64,000 nt of DNA from Streptomyces spiramyceticus. Its GTDB lineage: Bacteria; Actinomycetota; Actinomycetes; Streptomycetales; Streptomycetaceae. Shown one piece after another: positions 8,881-17,492 of the stretch. Numbering within the stretch: the stretch's first letter is position 1; every line of letters begins with the position of its first letter. Both the position numbers and the translations under genes were made by a program. The stretch is taken from positions 3,488,501 through 3,552,500 of the forward strand of contig NZ_JARBAX010000001.1 in assembly GCF_028807635.1 (NCBI RefSeq), given 5' to 3'. The notes under the pieces were generated by a model. That model searched no databases. It saw only the letters and a program-made list of their open reading frames with translations, and was not told where the DNA came from.

Positions 8881-10281
8881 ATGACCCCTCATGTCGATCC
8901 TTCCCCAAGCTCTCAACTCCGTTCGAGCAGGGGAGGCCCCAAGGCCGGCGCGGCCGTGAAGGCAGCAGACCGTGCGCACGTGTTCCACTCCTGGTCCGCC
9001 CAGGGCCTGATCGATCCGCTCGCCGTCGCCGGCGCCGAGGGTTCGTACTTCTGGGACTACGACGGCAACCGCTACCTCGACTTCACCAGCGGCCTCGTCT
9101 TCACCAACATCGGCTACCAGCACCCCACGGTCGTCGCCGCGATCCAGGAGCAGGCGGCGAAGATGACGACCTTCGCGCCGGCCTTCGCCGTCGAGGCGCG
9201 CTCCGAGGCCGCACGCCTCATCGCCGAGCGCACCCCCGGCGACCTCGACAAGATCTTCTTCACCAACGGCGGCGCCGAGGCCGTCGAGAACGCCGTCCGC
9301 ATGGCCCGTCTGCACACGGGCCGCCACAAGGTGATGGCCGCCTACCGCTCGTACCACGGCGCCACCTCCACGGCGATCAACCTGACCGGCGACCCGCGCC
9401 GCTGGGCCTCCGACAACGGCACGTCGGGCACGGTCCACTTCTGGGCGCCCTTCCTGTACCGCTCGGCGTTCTACGCCCGGACAGAGGCCGAGGAGTGTGC
9501 CCGCGCGCTCCAGCACCTGGAAGACACCATCGCCTTCGAGGGCCCGGCCACGATCGCCGCGATCGTGCTCGAAACCATCCCGGGCACCGCGGGCATCATG
9601 ACGCCGCCGCCCGGCTACCTCGCGGGCGTACGCGAGATCTGCGACCGGCACGGCATCGTCTTCGTCCTCGACGAGGTCATGGCGGGCTTCGGCCGTACGG
9701 GCAAGTGGTTCGCGTCCGAGCACTTCGACGTCGTACCGGACCTGATGACCTTCGCGAAGGGCGTCAACTCGGGTTACGTGCCCCTGGGCGGCGTGGCCAT
9801 CTCCGCCGAGATAGCCGAAACCTTCTCCACCCGCCCCTACCCCGGCGGTCTCACGTACTCGGGCCACCCGCTCGCCTGCGCCGCCGCGGTGGCCACCCTC
9901 CAGGTGATGGACGAGGAGCGTGTCGTCGAGAACGCGGCCCACATCGGCGAGACGGTGATCGCCCCGGGCCTGCGCGAGCTGGCCGAGCGCCACCCGAGCA
10001 TCGGCGAGATCCGCGGTACGGGCATGTTCTGGGCGCTCGACCTGGTCAAGGACCGCGAGACCCGAGAGCCGCTCGTCCCGTACAACGCGGCGGGCGCGGC
10101 CAATGCCCCGATGGCGGCGTTCGGCGCGGCCTGCAAGAAGAACGGCCTCTGGCCCTTCATCAACATGAACCGCACCCACGTAGTCCCGCCGTGCAACGTC
10201 ACCGAGGCGGAGGCGAAGGAGGGCCTGGCGGCCCTCGACGTGGCTCTCGCGGTCGCGGACGAGCACACGACGGCGGCCTGA
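8881..10281 (+). CDS. Class III PLP-dependent aminotransferase
   Basis: The 466-residue enzyme belongs to the omega-amino acid:pyruvate/beta-alanine type aminotransferases. Seen are FWDYDGNRYLDFTSGLVF, FFTNGGAEAVENA (phosphate binding), YRSYHGAT, VFVLDEVMAGFGRTG (Asp binding the pyridine nitrogen) and FAKGVNSGYVPLGG with the PLP lysine. Residues 8-21 are encoded by a copy of the interspersed repeat at 8903-8933. A TACGCT at 8869-8874 is placed for a leaderless transcript starting at the ATG, and there is no ribosome binding site; a GTG at 8956 is an alternative start that excludes the repeat. Amino donor unknown. Confidence 0.9.
   Translation: MTPHVDPSPSSQLRSSRGGPKAGAAVKAADRAHVFHSWSAQGLIDPLAVAGAEGSYFWDYDGNRYLDFTSGLVFTNIGYQHPTVVAAIQEQAAKMTTFAPAFAVEARSEAARLIAERTPGDLDKIFFTNGGAEAVENAVRMARLHTGRHKVMAAYRSYHGATSTAINLTGDPRRWASDNGTSGTVHFWAPFLYRSAFYARTEAEECARALQHLEDTIAFEGPATIAAIVLETIPGTAGIMTPPPGYLAGVREICDRHGIVFVLDEVMAGFGRTGKWFASEHFDVVPDLMTFAKGVNSGYVPLGGVAISAEIAETFSTRPYPGGLTYSGHPLACAAAVATLQVMDEERVVENAAHIGETVIAPGLRELAERHPSIGEIRGTGMFWALDLVKDRETREPLVPYNAAGAANAPMAAFGAACKKNGLWPFINMNRTHVVPPCNVTEAEAKEGLAALDVALAVADEHTTAA
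8903..8933. repeat. Interspersed Streptomyces-type repeat, copy 1
   Basis: The 31-mer runs CCCCAAGCTCTCAACTCCGT then TCGAGCAGGGG and forms an imperfect hairpin (CCCC/GGGG ends). It matches two copies at 47368-47439 with one substitution over the shared core. Here it is in the 5' end of the aminotransferase gene, translated in a different frame from the copies in the NUDIX gene. Confidence 0.85.
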
Positions 10282-10294
10282 TCGAAGGCGCCCT

Positions 10295-10334
10295 GCGGCT
10301 CCTGACGTGCGTAAACGCGCAGGTCAGGAGCCGC
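10295..10334. terminator. Terminator after the aminotransferase
   Basis: GCGGCTCCTGAC and GTCAGGAGCCGC form a perfect 12-bp stem with a 16-nt loop that can itself pair (TGCG/CGCG-like). It lies 14 bp after the aminotransferase stop and 75 bp before the GntR gene. Confidence 0.82.
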
Positions 10335-10408
10335 GACCCACGGCCCTCCGGCAGGTCCCGGACAACACCGCCTAAGGTGTCCGGAGCCATACGAAGGGGA
10401 AAGACGCC

Positions 10409-11125
10409 ATGCCCGCGACCGGAGCTGTGACCCGCAACACCCTGCGGCAGCAGATCGCGGACGCGCTCCGTGACGAGGTGCTGGCAGGGCGTTTGCGGCC
10501 GGGCCAGGAATTCACCGTCAAGCAGATAGCCGAGCAGTACGGCGTCTCCGCGACGCCCGTCAGGGAAGCGCTCGTCGACCTGGCCGCGCAGAGCCTGCTC
10601 GACTCCGACCAGCACCGCGGCTTCCGCGTCTGCGAGATCTCCGTCGCCGACTTCCGGGGCATGGTCGAGGCCCGCTCCCTGATCGCCGACGGCGTCTTCC
10701 GCAAGATCGCCGAGGGCGGTCTCAGTGGTGCGCACGTCGGCGCGCTGATGGCCGTACGGCGGCGGGCGGACGAGGCCGCGCGGGCGGCCAGGGCCGGCGA
10801 CCTGGACATCTTCATCGGGTACGACCTGCGCTTCTGGCGTGAGCTCGGTTCGCTCATCGAAAATCCCCATATCTCGGACTTTCTTCACCAGTTGCGGCTG
10901 CGCTGCTGGGTCTTCTCCGTCCCGCATCTGCGCGGCGACCCGTGCCTCAAGGAGCGGCTGTGGAGCGGCCACTCGGAGGTCGTGGACGCGGTCACGCGCG
11001 GCGACGGCGAGGCGCTGCGGGCGGTGATAGGCGCGTATTACGCGGAGCTGGTCGCGTGGGCGGAGCGCCTGGAGAGCGCGGAAAGCGCAGAGAGCGCAGA
11101 GAGCCTGGAGCGTTCTCAACAGTGA
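10409..11125 (+). CDS. GntR-family regulator (FadR/FCD type)
   Basis: The 238-residue protein has an N-terminal winged helix (TLRQQIADALRDEVLAGRL, then FTVKQIAEQYGVSATPVREA) and an all-helical FCD ligand domain of about 150 residues with the metal-site pattern D...H...H (GHSEVVDAV near residue 190). The ATG at 10409 has AAGGGGAAAG upstream. Its stop overlaps the start of the glycosyltransferase gene, so the two are co-transcribed. The C-terminus is a short Glu/Ser repeat (ESAESAESAESLE). Confidence 0.9.
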   Translation: MPATGAVTRNTLRQQIADALRDEVLAGRLRPGQEFTVKQIAEQYGVSATPVREALVDLAAQSLLDSDQHRGFRVCEISVADFRGMVEARSLIADGVFRKIAEGGLSGAHVGALMAVRRRADEAARAARAGDLDIFIGYDLRFWRELGSLIENPHISDFLHQLRLRCWVFSVPHLRGDPCLKERLWSGHSEVVDAVTRGDGEALRAVIGAYYAELVAWAERLESAESAESAESLERSQQ

Positions 11126-13584
11126 GTGTCGATCTGACGGTCGTCGTCCCCGCGTACAACGAGGAACGGCGACTGGGCCCCACGCTGGACGCCATCTCCG
11201 CCCACCTGCGAGCCGATCCGGGCCGCTGGGACAGCTGGGAGCTGATCGTCGTCGACGACGGCTCGACGGACGGTACGGCCGATGCCGTACGGGCCGCCGC
11301 CGCCCGGGAGCCGCGCATCCAGCTGGTCGAGGCGGGCGCCGAAGGGAACCGCGGCAAGGGCAACGCCCTGCGCCGGGGAGTAGCCGCCTCGCACGGCCGC
11401 ATGGTGCTGGTCACGGACGCCGACCTGGCCACCCCGATCGAGGAGCTCGACCGGCTCGACAAGGAGCTGTCGGACGAGGACGGGCGGCTCAGCGCCACCA
11501 TCGGCTCACGCGCGCACCCCGACTCGGCCATAGACGTGCACCAGCGGCGCATCCGCGAGTGGCTCGGCCGGATGGGCAACCGCCTCATACGGGCCGTCGC
11601 CGTCCCCGGCATACGGGACACGCAGTGCGGCTTCAAACTCTTCGACGGGGACAAGGCGCGTACCGCTTTCGCCGACGCGCGGCTCGACGGGTGGGGCATA
11701 GACGTCGAGATACTGCAGTTCTTCCGCCGGCAGGGATGGCCGGTAGCCGAGGTTCCGGTTCGCTGGGCGCACCAGGAGGGCTCCAAGGTCAGGCCCGCCG
11801 ACTACGGCAAGGTGCTGCTGGAGCTGGTACGCCTGAAGACACGGCCGACGCAGTCGGTACGGCGGCGCCCACGCCCCGTCGACCTCGCCGTCGCAGGTCT
11901 CTTCCTCCTCGCCTCAGTGATCCTCTACAAGGGGCTGTGGGCAGACCTGGATCACCGCTACCTCGCCGACTCGGGCCAGGACCAGAACCAGTGGGAATGG
12001 TTCTTCGCGGTCACCGCCGACAACGTCGCGCATCTGAGCAATCCGCTCTTCACGACCGCGCAGAACTTCCCCGACGGCGTGAACCTCATGGCGAACACCG
12101 TCATGCTCGGCCTGTCCGTCCCGCTCACACCCGTGACGCTCACCCTCGGGCCGACCGTGACCTGGGCGCTCGTCCTGACCGTGGGCCTGGCCGCGACCGC
12201 CGTCGCCTGGTACTGGCTGATCGCGAAGCGGCTCGTACGCAGCCGCTGGGCGGCGGCCGTCGGCGCCGCGCTGTGCGCCTTCGCGCCGCCGATGATCTCG
12301 CACGCCACCGCCCACCCCAACTTCGCGGTGCTGTTCATGATCCCGGTGATCGTCGACAGGGCACTGCGGCTCTGCGAAAGGGACGCCCGCGTCGTACGGG
12401 ACGGGGCCCTGCTCGGCCTTTTCGCGACGTACCAGATCTTCCTCGGCGAGGAGCCGCTGCTCCTCGCCGCCATGGGCATGCTGCTCTTCGCGCTCTCGTA
12501 CGCCCTCGCGAACCGGGAGACGGCACGGGCGGCATGGCGCCCGCTGCTCAAGGGCGTCGGGGTGGCCGCCGCCGTCTGCCTGCCGCTCGTCGCCTACCCG
12601 CTGTACTGGCAGTTCTTCGGGCCGCAGAGCTACCACAGCGTCCTGCACGGCGACAGAGCCGGCAACAGCCCGCTCGCCTTCCTGGAGTTCTCCGGCCGCG
12701 CGCTGTTCGGCGACGAGGCGAGGGCCGACCCGCTCGCCATAAACCGCACCGAGCAGAACGCCTTCTACGGCTGGCCGCTCGTCGGCCTGACCTTCGCGAT
12801 CGTCATCAGCCTGTGGCGCCTCGCCCTGGTCAAGGCGCTCACCTTCACCGCACTCGCGGCGGCGCTGCTCTCCCTCGGCCCCAAGTTCCGCATCCCGTAC
12901 ACGGACATGATCCTTACGGGACCGTGGCGGGCGCTGGCCCACCAGCCGCTCTTCGAGTCGGTCATCGAGTCCCGGGTGGCGATGATCTGCGCCCCGGCAC
13001 TGGGCATCCTGGTGGCGCTGGCAGCGGACCGCCTGAACGCGTTCCCGGACAGCGTCCCCCGTCTCCACCGGACCCTGGCCACAACAGCGCTCGCCCTCGC
13101 ACTCGTCCCCATCGTCCCGACGCCGATGCCGACACGGGACCGCCCGGACGTCCCGGCGTTCATCGCGGAGGGCATGTGGAAGTCGTACGTCGCCGAGGGC
13201 GAATCGGTGGTGCCCGTCCCGCTCCCGGACCCCGGCAACGCGGAGGCCCTGCACTGGCAGTCCGCCACCGCACCCCACTTCCCGGTGGCCCACGGCTACT
13301 TCAACGGTCCCTGGGGCCCGGACCGTATCGGCATTTACGGCGCCTCCCCGCGCCACACTTCCAACCTCCTGCGGGACATCCGTTACGGGGGCCGGATCCC
13401 CACAATCGGCCCCAATTGGCAGGCACAGGCACGTGCGGACCTGACGCACTGGCGGGCGGGCGTCGTCGTACTCGCCCCGCAGGACAACGAGGCGGCGCTG
13501 TACAGGACGGTGTCGAAGCTGCTGGGGCGGCCGGGAGAGCGGGTGGGCGGAGCCTGGATCTGGGACGTGGGCAGTACCGGTTGA
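11122..13584 (+). CDS. Family 2 glycosyltransferase fused to multi-pass membrane domain
   Basis: The GTG at 11122 overlaps the GntR stop (GTGA), giving 820 residues. Residues 1-245 are a dolichyl/polyprenyl-phosphate sugar transferase domain: LTVVVPAYNEERRLGPTLD, VVDDGSTDGT, the DXD-like TDADLATP and DTQCGFKLF, as in ALG5-like enzymes. Residues from about 255 form at least eight membrane helices followed by an extracytoplasmic C-terminal domain, resembling GT-C type membrane glycosyltransferases. The fusion suggests that one protein makes a lipid-linked sugar and then uses or moves it, for instance for glycoprotein or wall glycosylation (inference). The last six codons and stop lie in a tandem duplication. 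Confidence 0.85.
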   Translation: MSVDLTVVVPAYNEERRLGPTLDAISAHLRADPGRWDSWELIVVDDGSTDGTADAVRAAAAREPRIQLVEAGAEGNRGKGNALRRGVAASHGRMVLVTDADLATPIEELDRLDKELSDEDGRLSATIGSRAHPDSAIDVHQRRIREWLGRMGNRLIRAVAVPGIRDTQCGFKLFDGDKARTAFADARLDGWGIDVEILQFFRRQGWPVAEVPVRWAHQEGSKVRPADYGKVLLELVRLKTRPTQSVRRRPRPVDLAVAGLFLLASVILYKGLWADLDHRYLADSGQDQNQWEWFFAVTADNVAHLSNPLFTTAQNFPDGVNLMANTVMLGLSVPLTPVTLTLGPTVTWALVLTVGLAATAVAWYWLIAKRLVRSRWAAAVGAALCAFAPPMISHATAHPNFAVLFMIPVIVDRALRLCERDARVVRDGALLGLFATYQIFLGEEPLLLAAMGMLLFALSYALANRETARAAWRPLLKGVGVAAAVCLPLVAYPLYWQFFGPQSYHSVLHGDRAGNSPLAFLEFSGRALFGDEARADPLAINRTEQNAFYGWPLVGLTFAIVISLWRLALVKALTFTALAAALLSLGPKFRIPYTDMILTGPWRALAHQPLFESVIESRVAMICAPALGILVALAADRLNAFPDSVPRLHRTLATTALALALVPIVPTPMPTRDRPDVPAFIAEGMWKSYVAEGESVVPVPLPDPGNAEALHWQSATAPHFPVAHGYFNGPWGPDRIGIYGASPRHTSNLLRDIRYGGRIPTIGPNWQAQARADLTHWRAGVVVLAPQDNEAALYRTVSKLLGRPGERVGGAWIWDVGSTG

Positions 13585-13611
13585 AAAGACGTGGGCAGTA
13601 CCGGTTGAAAA
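13564..13611. repeat. Perfect 24-bp tandem duplication at a gene end
   Basis: GACGTGGGCAGTACCGGTTG followed by AAAA occurs twice head to tail. The first copy holds the final codons and stop of the glycosyltransferase gene; the second is non-coding. Confidence 0.95.
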
Positions 13612-13702
13612 AGTCCGCCCCCATCCGCCAACTGTGCGCAGCGGGTTCGTAGCACTACGCTGTCCCGACCGTCGCACGAACCCAGTGGAGAGCGAGCCGT
13701 AC

Positions 13703-14353
13703 GTGGCCTGTGACCTGTGGCTGGTCCCCCTCGTCGATGTGCTGTGCCACAGCCCCGACAATCCCTTCGCCGAAGAGATCGCGTCGTACGACAAGGCCCT
13801 CACCGACGAGGGCCTGCCCACCGTTCCCGTATTCGCCTACATGCCGGGCCTGTCGGGAGACGTCGCCCCGGTGGCCGGCTTCGACTACGACGCCCTGCAC
13901 TTCCTGCGCCGCGCGTACCTGCTCCAGATCTGCGGCCTCGAAGTGACCCCGGTGGACGCTCTGGGCGGTGACTACGCGCAGCTCCTGGAGATGTTCGAGT
14001 CGACGGCCCAGCAGTCGCACCTGGTCTGGCACTACGACCACGCGGGCGCTTATGTCCCGGTGGACTTCGCCGCGCCCCTGTCCAACGAGGAACTCCTGGC
14101 CGGCGGCGGCCCATTGGGCTCCACGCAGGGCCTGCTGCGGGAACTGGAATTTGTGGCCGCCTCGATCGGCATCGACGCGGCGAACCCCCCGTCGCCGCCA
14201 CGGCCGCCCGGCCGCCCCACAACCCTGGAAGAACCGGCCGACCCCCTGCCGTACGACGAAAGTCCCTTCGCCCGCGAACGCCACGTCTGGCTGGGCCTGC
14301 ACGCAGCAGCAACCCGAAGCCTCGGCCAAGGCTCCATGATCATCTTTAGCTAG
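13703..14353 (+). CDS. Conserved hypothetical protein
   Basis: I choose the GTG at 13703 (VACDLWLVPLVDVLCHS, 216 residues) with GGAGAG about 10 nt upstream; a GTG at 13685 would add six residues. I do not recognise a domain. The protein is soluble and acidic, with HLVWHYDHAGAYVPVDF and a proline-rich stretch (SPPRPPGRPTT) near the C-terminus. It faces the SLATT gene tail to tail across a strong terminator. As I recall, similar proteins occur at this locus in other Streptomyces. Confidence 0.75.
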   Translation: MACDLWLVPLVDVLCHSPDNPFAEEIASYDKALTDEGLPTVPVFAYMPGLSGDVAPVAGFDYDALHFLRRAYLLQICGLEVTPVDALGGDYAQLLEMFESTAQQSHLVWHYDHAGAYVPVDFAAPLSNEELLAGGGPLGSTQGLLRELEFVAASIGIDAANPPSPPRPPGRPTTLEEPADPLPYDESPFARERHVWLGLHAAATRSLGQGSMIIFS

Positions 14354-14383
14354 AGTGCTTGCGGCGTGAAGCAGCCGCACCGG

Positions 14384-14410
14384 GATGTGGGGTGCCCCGC
14401 ACCCCACATC
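14384..14410. terminator. Bidirectional terminator
   Basis: GATGTGGGGTGC and GCACCCCACATC form a perfect 12-bp stem with a 3-nt loop between two convergent genes. Confidence 0.9.
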
Positions 14411-14433
14411 ACCACTCCGGGGGTCCGCAGCCC

Positions 14434-15255
14434 TCAGCGAGGCGACTCCGGTGGCCGCTGGCGTGGCATGTTCGGCCGTGTGCCCGGGGGCAGCGGGTAG
14501 CGGCCGGCCGACGACCCGCCCTCGCCCCGGGGCCCGCCCACGCCACCCACGCCGCCCACCACGGACTGGATCCCCAGCGGCGCAGGCCCCGCCCGGAACT
14601 CCACCATCCAGTCCGCCGTCTCCGACCGCACCAGCTCCGTCACGTCCTCCGAAAACCGCCGCAGCACACCCAGGCACCGCTCGGCCGCCTCGCTCGCGGT
14701 CCCCTCGGCAGGGCCGAGGACCTCCCGCACACTCTCCGACGCCCAGTCGAACTGCAGCGCCTGCAGCCGCCGGTGCACCGCCTGCGCCGTGGCCATGTCC
14801 CGCATCCAGCCGGACGTGAGCCCGAAGTACCGGTCGCAGCCCATGCACGCCGCGCCGATCAGCAGCGCCAGGTAGCCCCACACCGCCGTCCCGTCCACCG
14901 CCCCGGCCAGGTCGACGAGCGGCAGGGCGGCCCCGGTGATCACGCCGGCCGCTGTCCCGATCCGCAGCGCACGCGCGCTGCGGCGCTTCCACGACCGGTC
15001 GGCCAGGTACCAGTCGGCGGTACGCAGCGCACCCGCCTCCACCCACTGGTAGAGCTCGTCGAGACGCTCGGCGGGCTCGCCCCAGTCGCCGAGCGGGAAC
15101 GGCCGCCCGGTCAGATCGGGCAGATCGCCTTCGCCGTTCGACCGCCCCGAGAATCGCCCGTACGACCGCCCGTGCGACCGCCCGGGCAACCGCTCGTCGG
15201 CGCCCCTGCTCTCCCTCCGGGCGGGCCCCTCGGGCTGCATCTCCGGCTGGCTCAC
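14434..15255 (-). CDS. SLATT-domain membrane protein
   Basis: The GTG at 15255 has GAGGAG 7 nt upstream and gives 273 residues; the longer frame to 15522 would overlap the ybaB promoter. After an Arg/Ser/Gly-rich N-terminus come WVEAGALRTADWYLADRSWK, two close transmembrane helices (GTAAGVITGAALPLVDLAGAV and AVWGYLALLIGAACMGC) and a helix with W..D..TAQ..HRRLQALQFDWA. This two-helix hairpin with flanking helices matches SLATT proteins, which are predicted pore-forming effectors in nucleotide-sensing conflict systems (family knowledge). The C-terminus is Gly/Pro-rich. It diverges from ybaB-recR. Confidence 0.8.
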   Translation of the reverse strand: MSQPEMQPEGPARRESRGADERLPGRSHGRSYGRFSGRSNGEGDLPDLTGRPFPLGDWGEPAERLDELYQWVEAGALRTADWYLADRSWKRRSARALRIGTAAGVITGAALPLVDLAGAVDGTAVWGYLALLIGAACMGCDRYFGLTSGWMRDMATAQAVHRRLQALQFDWASESVREVLGPAEGTASEAAERCLGVLRRFSEDVTELVRSETADWMVEFRAGPAPLGIQSVVGGVGGVGGPRGEGGSSAGRYPLPPGTRPNMPRQRPPESPR

Positions 15256-15548
15256 CGGGCACTCCTCTGCGCTTTGTTCATGACGTGCGGGACGTGACGT
15301 TACGTGACGCAACATGACGTGAAGTAACGCCTGATGCGCGCAGCGCATACGCGTGCCCTTCCTACCGCCGAATGGTGGGCGGCGGGGCCGACATGCCGGT
15401 ATTTCCGGCCGGAAGGAGGTCTTGGTCAGGTAGTGCGCGCAAACCTTCTCACCCGAAAGAGTCGCTTCGTACGGCATGGGGCAGGGCGCCCGGCGAACAC
15501 GTAGGCTCGCCATACCGAACAACCGTCGTCGAAGTGCCAGGAGTGACC

Positions 15549-15884
15549 GTGATTCCCGGTGGTGGCCAGCCCAATATGCAGCAGCTGCTCCAGCAGGCCC
15601 AGAAGATGCAGCAGGACCTCGCGAAGGCCCAGGAAGAACTGGCGAGGACAGAGGTCGACGGCCAGGCCGGCGGCGGCCTCGTCAAGGCGACCGTGAACGG
15701 CTCGGGGGAGCTCCTCGGTCTCACGATCGACCCCAAGGCTGTCGACCCGGACGACACGGAGACGCTCGCGGACCTGATCGTCGCCGCGGTGCAGGCCGCG
15801 AACGACAACGCCCAGCAGCTCCAGCAGCAGAAGCTCGGCCCGCTGGCCCAGGGTCTTGGCGGCATGCCCGGCCTCCCCTTCTAA
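15549..15884 (+). CDS. ybaB: YbaB/EbfC nucleoid-associated protein
   Basis: The GTG at 15549 follows AGGAG by 5 nt and gives 111 residues, the normal size. A helix rich in Gln ([19 protein letters not shown]) and the strand region [20 protein letters not shown] define the family, a dimeric DNA-binding protein usually paired with recR as here. The C-terminus is Gly/Pro-rich. The 293-bp gap upstream holds GACGTGACGTTACGTGACG-like direct repeats at 15288-15330 and presumably the promoter. Confidence 0.95.
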   Translation: MIPGGGQPNMQQLLQQAQKMQQDLAKAQEELARTEVDGQAGGGLVKATVNGSGELLGLTIDPKAVDPDDTETLADLIVAAVQAANDNAQQLQQQKLGPLAQGLGGMPGLPF

Positions 15885-15926
15885 GGCGGCCCCGCAGCAA
15901 CTACCGTACGTATTGAGCAAGGCCTG

Positions 15927-15976
15927 CAGGACAAGCAGCACCAGGACGAGCAGCACCAGGACGAGCAGTACCAGGA
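15927..15976. repeat. 15-bp tandem repeat before recR
   Basis: Three copies of CAGGACGAGCAGCAC (variants in copies 1 and 3) plus CAGGA lie between ybaB and recR. The last partial copy supplies the AGGAAGG ribosome binding site of recR. The repeat is open in the recR frame, but no start codon is seen upstream in that frame. Confidence 0.85.
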
Positions 15977-15986
15977 AGGCAATCCG

Positions 15987-16586
15987 TTGTACGAAGGCGT
16001 GGTCCAGGACCTCATCGACGAGTTGGGCAGGCTGCCCGGCGTCGGTCCCAAGAGCGCGCAGCGGATCGCCTTCCACATCCTCCAGGCCGAGCCCACCGAC
16101 GTCCGCCGCCTTGCCCACGCCCTCCTGGAGGTCAAGGACAAGGTCCGGTTCTGCTCGGTGTGCGGCAACGTCGCACAGGAGGAGCGGTGCGGGATCTGCC
16201 GCGACCCGCGCCGCGACCCGGCGGTCATCTGTGTCGTCGAGGAGCCCAAGGACGTCGTCGCGGTCGAGCGGACGCGGGAGTTCCGCGGCCGCTATCACGT
16301 ACTCGGCGGGGCCATCAGCCCCATCGAGGGCGTCGGCCCGGACGATCTGCGGATCCGCGAGCTGCTTGCGCGCCTCGCGGACGGCACCGTCACCGAGCTG
16401 ATCCTGGCCACCGACCCGAACCTGGAGGGCGAGGCAACCGCCACCTATCTCGCCCGGATGGTCAAGCCGATGGGTCTGCGGGTGACACGCCTGGCCAGTG
16501 GACTCCCCGTCGGGGGAGATCTTGAGTACGCCGACGAGGTCACGCTGGGCCGTGCCTTCGAGGGGAGACGATTGCTCGATGTCTGA
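15987..16586 (+). CDS. recR: Recombination mediator RecR
   Basis: RecR helps load RecA at gaps with RecO and RecF. The 199-residue length is standard. The TTG start at 15987 is supported by AGGAAGG 7 nt upstream and by the expected N-terminus [19 protein letters not shown], which contains the helix-hairpin-helix. Zinc ligands are C56, C59, C68 and C71, and the Toprim domain follows ([25 protein letters not shown]). It overlaps the next gene by 8 nt. Confidence 0.97.
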   Translation: MYEGVVQDLIDELGRLPGVGPKSAQRIAFHILQAEPTDVRRLAHALLEVKDKVRFCSVCGNVAQEERCGICRDPRRDPAVICVVEEPKDVVAVERTREFRGRYHVLGGAISPIEGVGPDDLRIRELLARLADGTVTELILATDPNLEGEATATYLARMVKPMGLRVTRLASGLPVGGDLEYADEVTLGRAFEGRRLLDV

Positions 16587-17271
16587 CGCAAAGCCTGACG
16601 TCAACGCGAACGCCAACACTAAGCTGCTGCATGCGGTCGCGCAGGACCCGGACGATTTCGCCGTCCAGATCGCGGACCAGATCGAAAGCTTCATCGTCGC
16701 GGTCACGGAAGTGGCCAAGGGCGACGAGCCCGACAGTGCGGTCCCGTTCCTCCTGCTGGAGGTGTCCCAACTCCTCCTGGCAGGCGGTCGGCTGGGCGCG
16801 CACGAGGACATCGTCCCCGACGAGCGGTACGAGCCGGACCTCGGCCCGGAGCCGGACGTGGACGACCTGCGGGAGCGCTTCGCCCGCATGCTCGACCCCA
16901 TCGACGTCTATTCCGAGGTCTTCGACCCGTACGAGCCGCGCAAGGCGCCGGTCGCCTGCCGGATCTCCGACGACCTGGCCGACGTCATCACCGACCTCCG
17001 CCACGGCCTGGCCCACTACCGCGCAGGCCGCACGTCCGAAGCCCTGTGGTGGTGGCAGTTCTCGTACTTCTCCAACTGGGGCTCCACCGCCTCCGCCTGC
17101 CTCCGCGCCCTCCAGTCCCTGGTCGCGCACGTGCGCCTCGACCAGCCCCTGGAGGAGCTGGACGGCCTGGACACGGACCAGGACCTCGGCGAGGAGGAGC
17201 TGGAGAAGCAAGCCGGCAAGGTCATGGCGGAGGAACTGGCGGGCCCGCTCGGCCTGCGCACGGTGACGTGA
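16579..17271 (+). CDS. DUF5063-type conserved protein
   Basis: The ATG at 16579 lies inside the end of recR with AGGGGAG upstream, giving 230 residues. The core [38 protein letters not shown] and [20 protein letters not shown] is a helical domain that I place in DUF5063 from memory. Function is unknown; coupling to recR hints at a DNA-linked role but proves nothing. Confidence 0.8.
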   Translation: MSDAKPDVNANANTKLLHAVAQDPDDFAVQIADQIESFIVAVTEVAKGDEPDSAVPFLLLEVSQLLLAGGRLGAHEDIVPDERYEPDLGPEPDVDDLRERFARMLDPIDVYSEVFDPYEPRKAPVACRISDDLADVITDLRHGLAHYRAGRTSEALWWWQFSYFSNWGSTASACLRALQSLVAHVRLDQPLEELDGLDTDQDLGEEELEKQAGKVMAEELAGPLGLRTVT

Positions 17272-17339
17272 CCGTACGCCGCCACGAGCGGTGACCGGCA
17301 TGTGAGCCACCCCACGTTCCGCGTACCGGACGTGCGCCG

Positions 17340-17376
17340 GGGCAGGCATCCTCACCGAGCAGGTCAGAGCCTGCCC
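17340..17376. terminator. Probable terminator after the recR operon
   Basis: GGGCAGGC (17340-17347) pairs with GCCTGCCC (17369-17376) over a 21-nt loop, about 70 bp after the DUF5063 stop and upstream of the ask promoter. Confidence 0.5.
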
Positions 17377-17389
17377 GGGTTGCGTCTTG

Positions 17390-17423
17390 ATCACATCATG
17401 AGCGGGACATCTCAGGATGTGAT
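17390..17423. promoter_or_regulatory. Inverted repeat upstream of ask
   Basis: ATCACATC and GATGTGAT are perfect 8-bp arms 18 nt apart, 70-100 bp before the ask GTG. TAAACT at 17452-17457 could be the ask -10. The repeat may be a regulator site or a 5' leader stem; which one cannot be decided here. Confidence 0.4.
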
Positions 17424-17492
17424 ACGGCGTGGGCGGGCCCGGCCTGCTCGGTAAACTGAGCCGACCGCAGTAATGACTAGCGAGGAGCGCAC

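Noticed and set aside
10942..11121. Sixty-residue N-terminal extension of the glycosyltransferase
   Set aside because: It overlaps the GntR gene, is Arg/Gly-rich and precedes a clean GTGA-coupled start at 11122.
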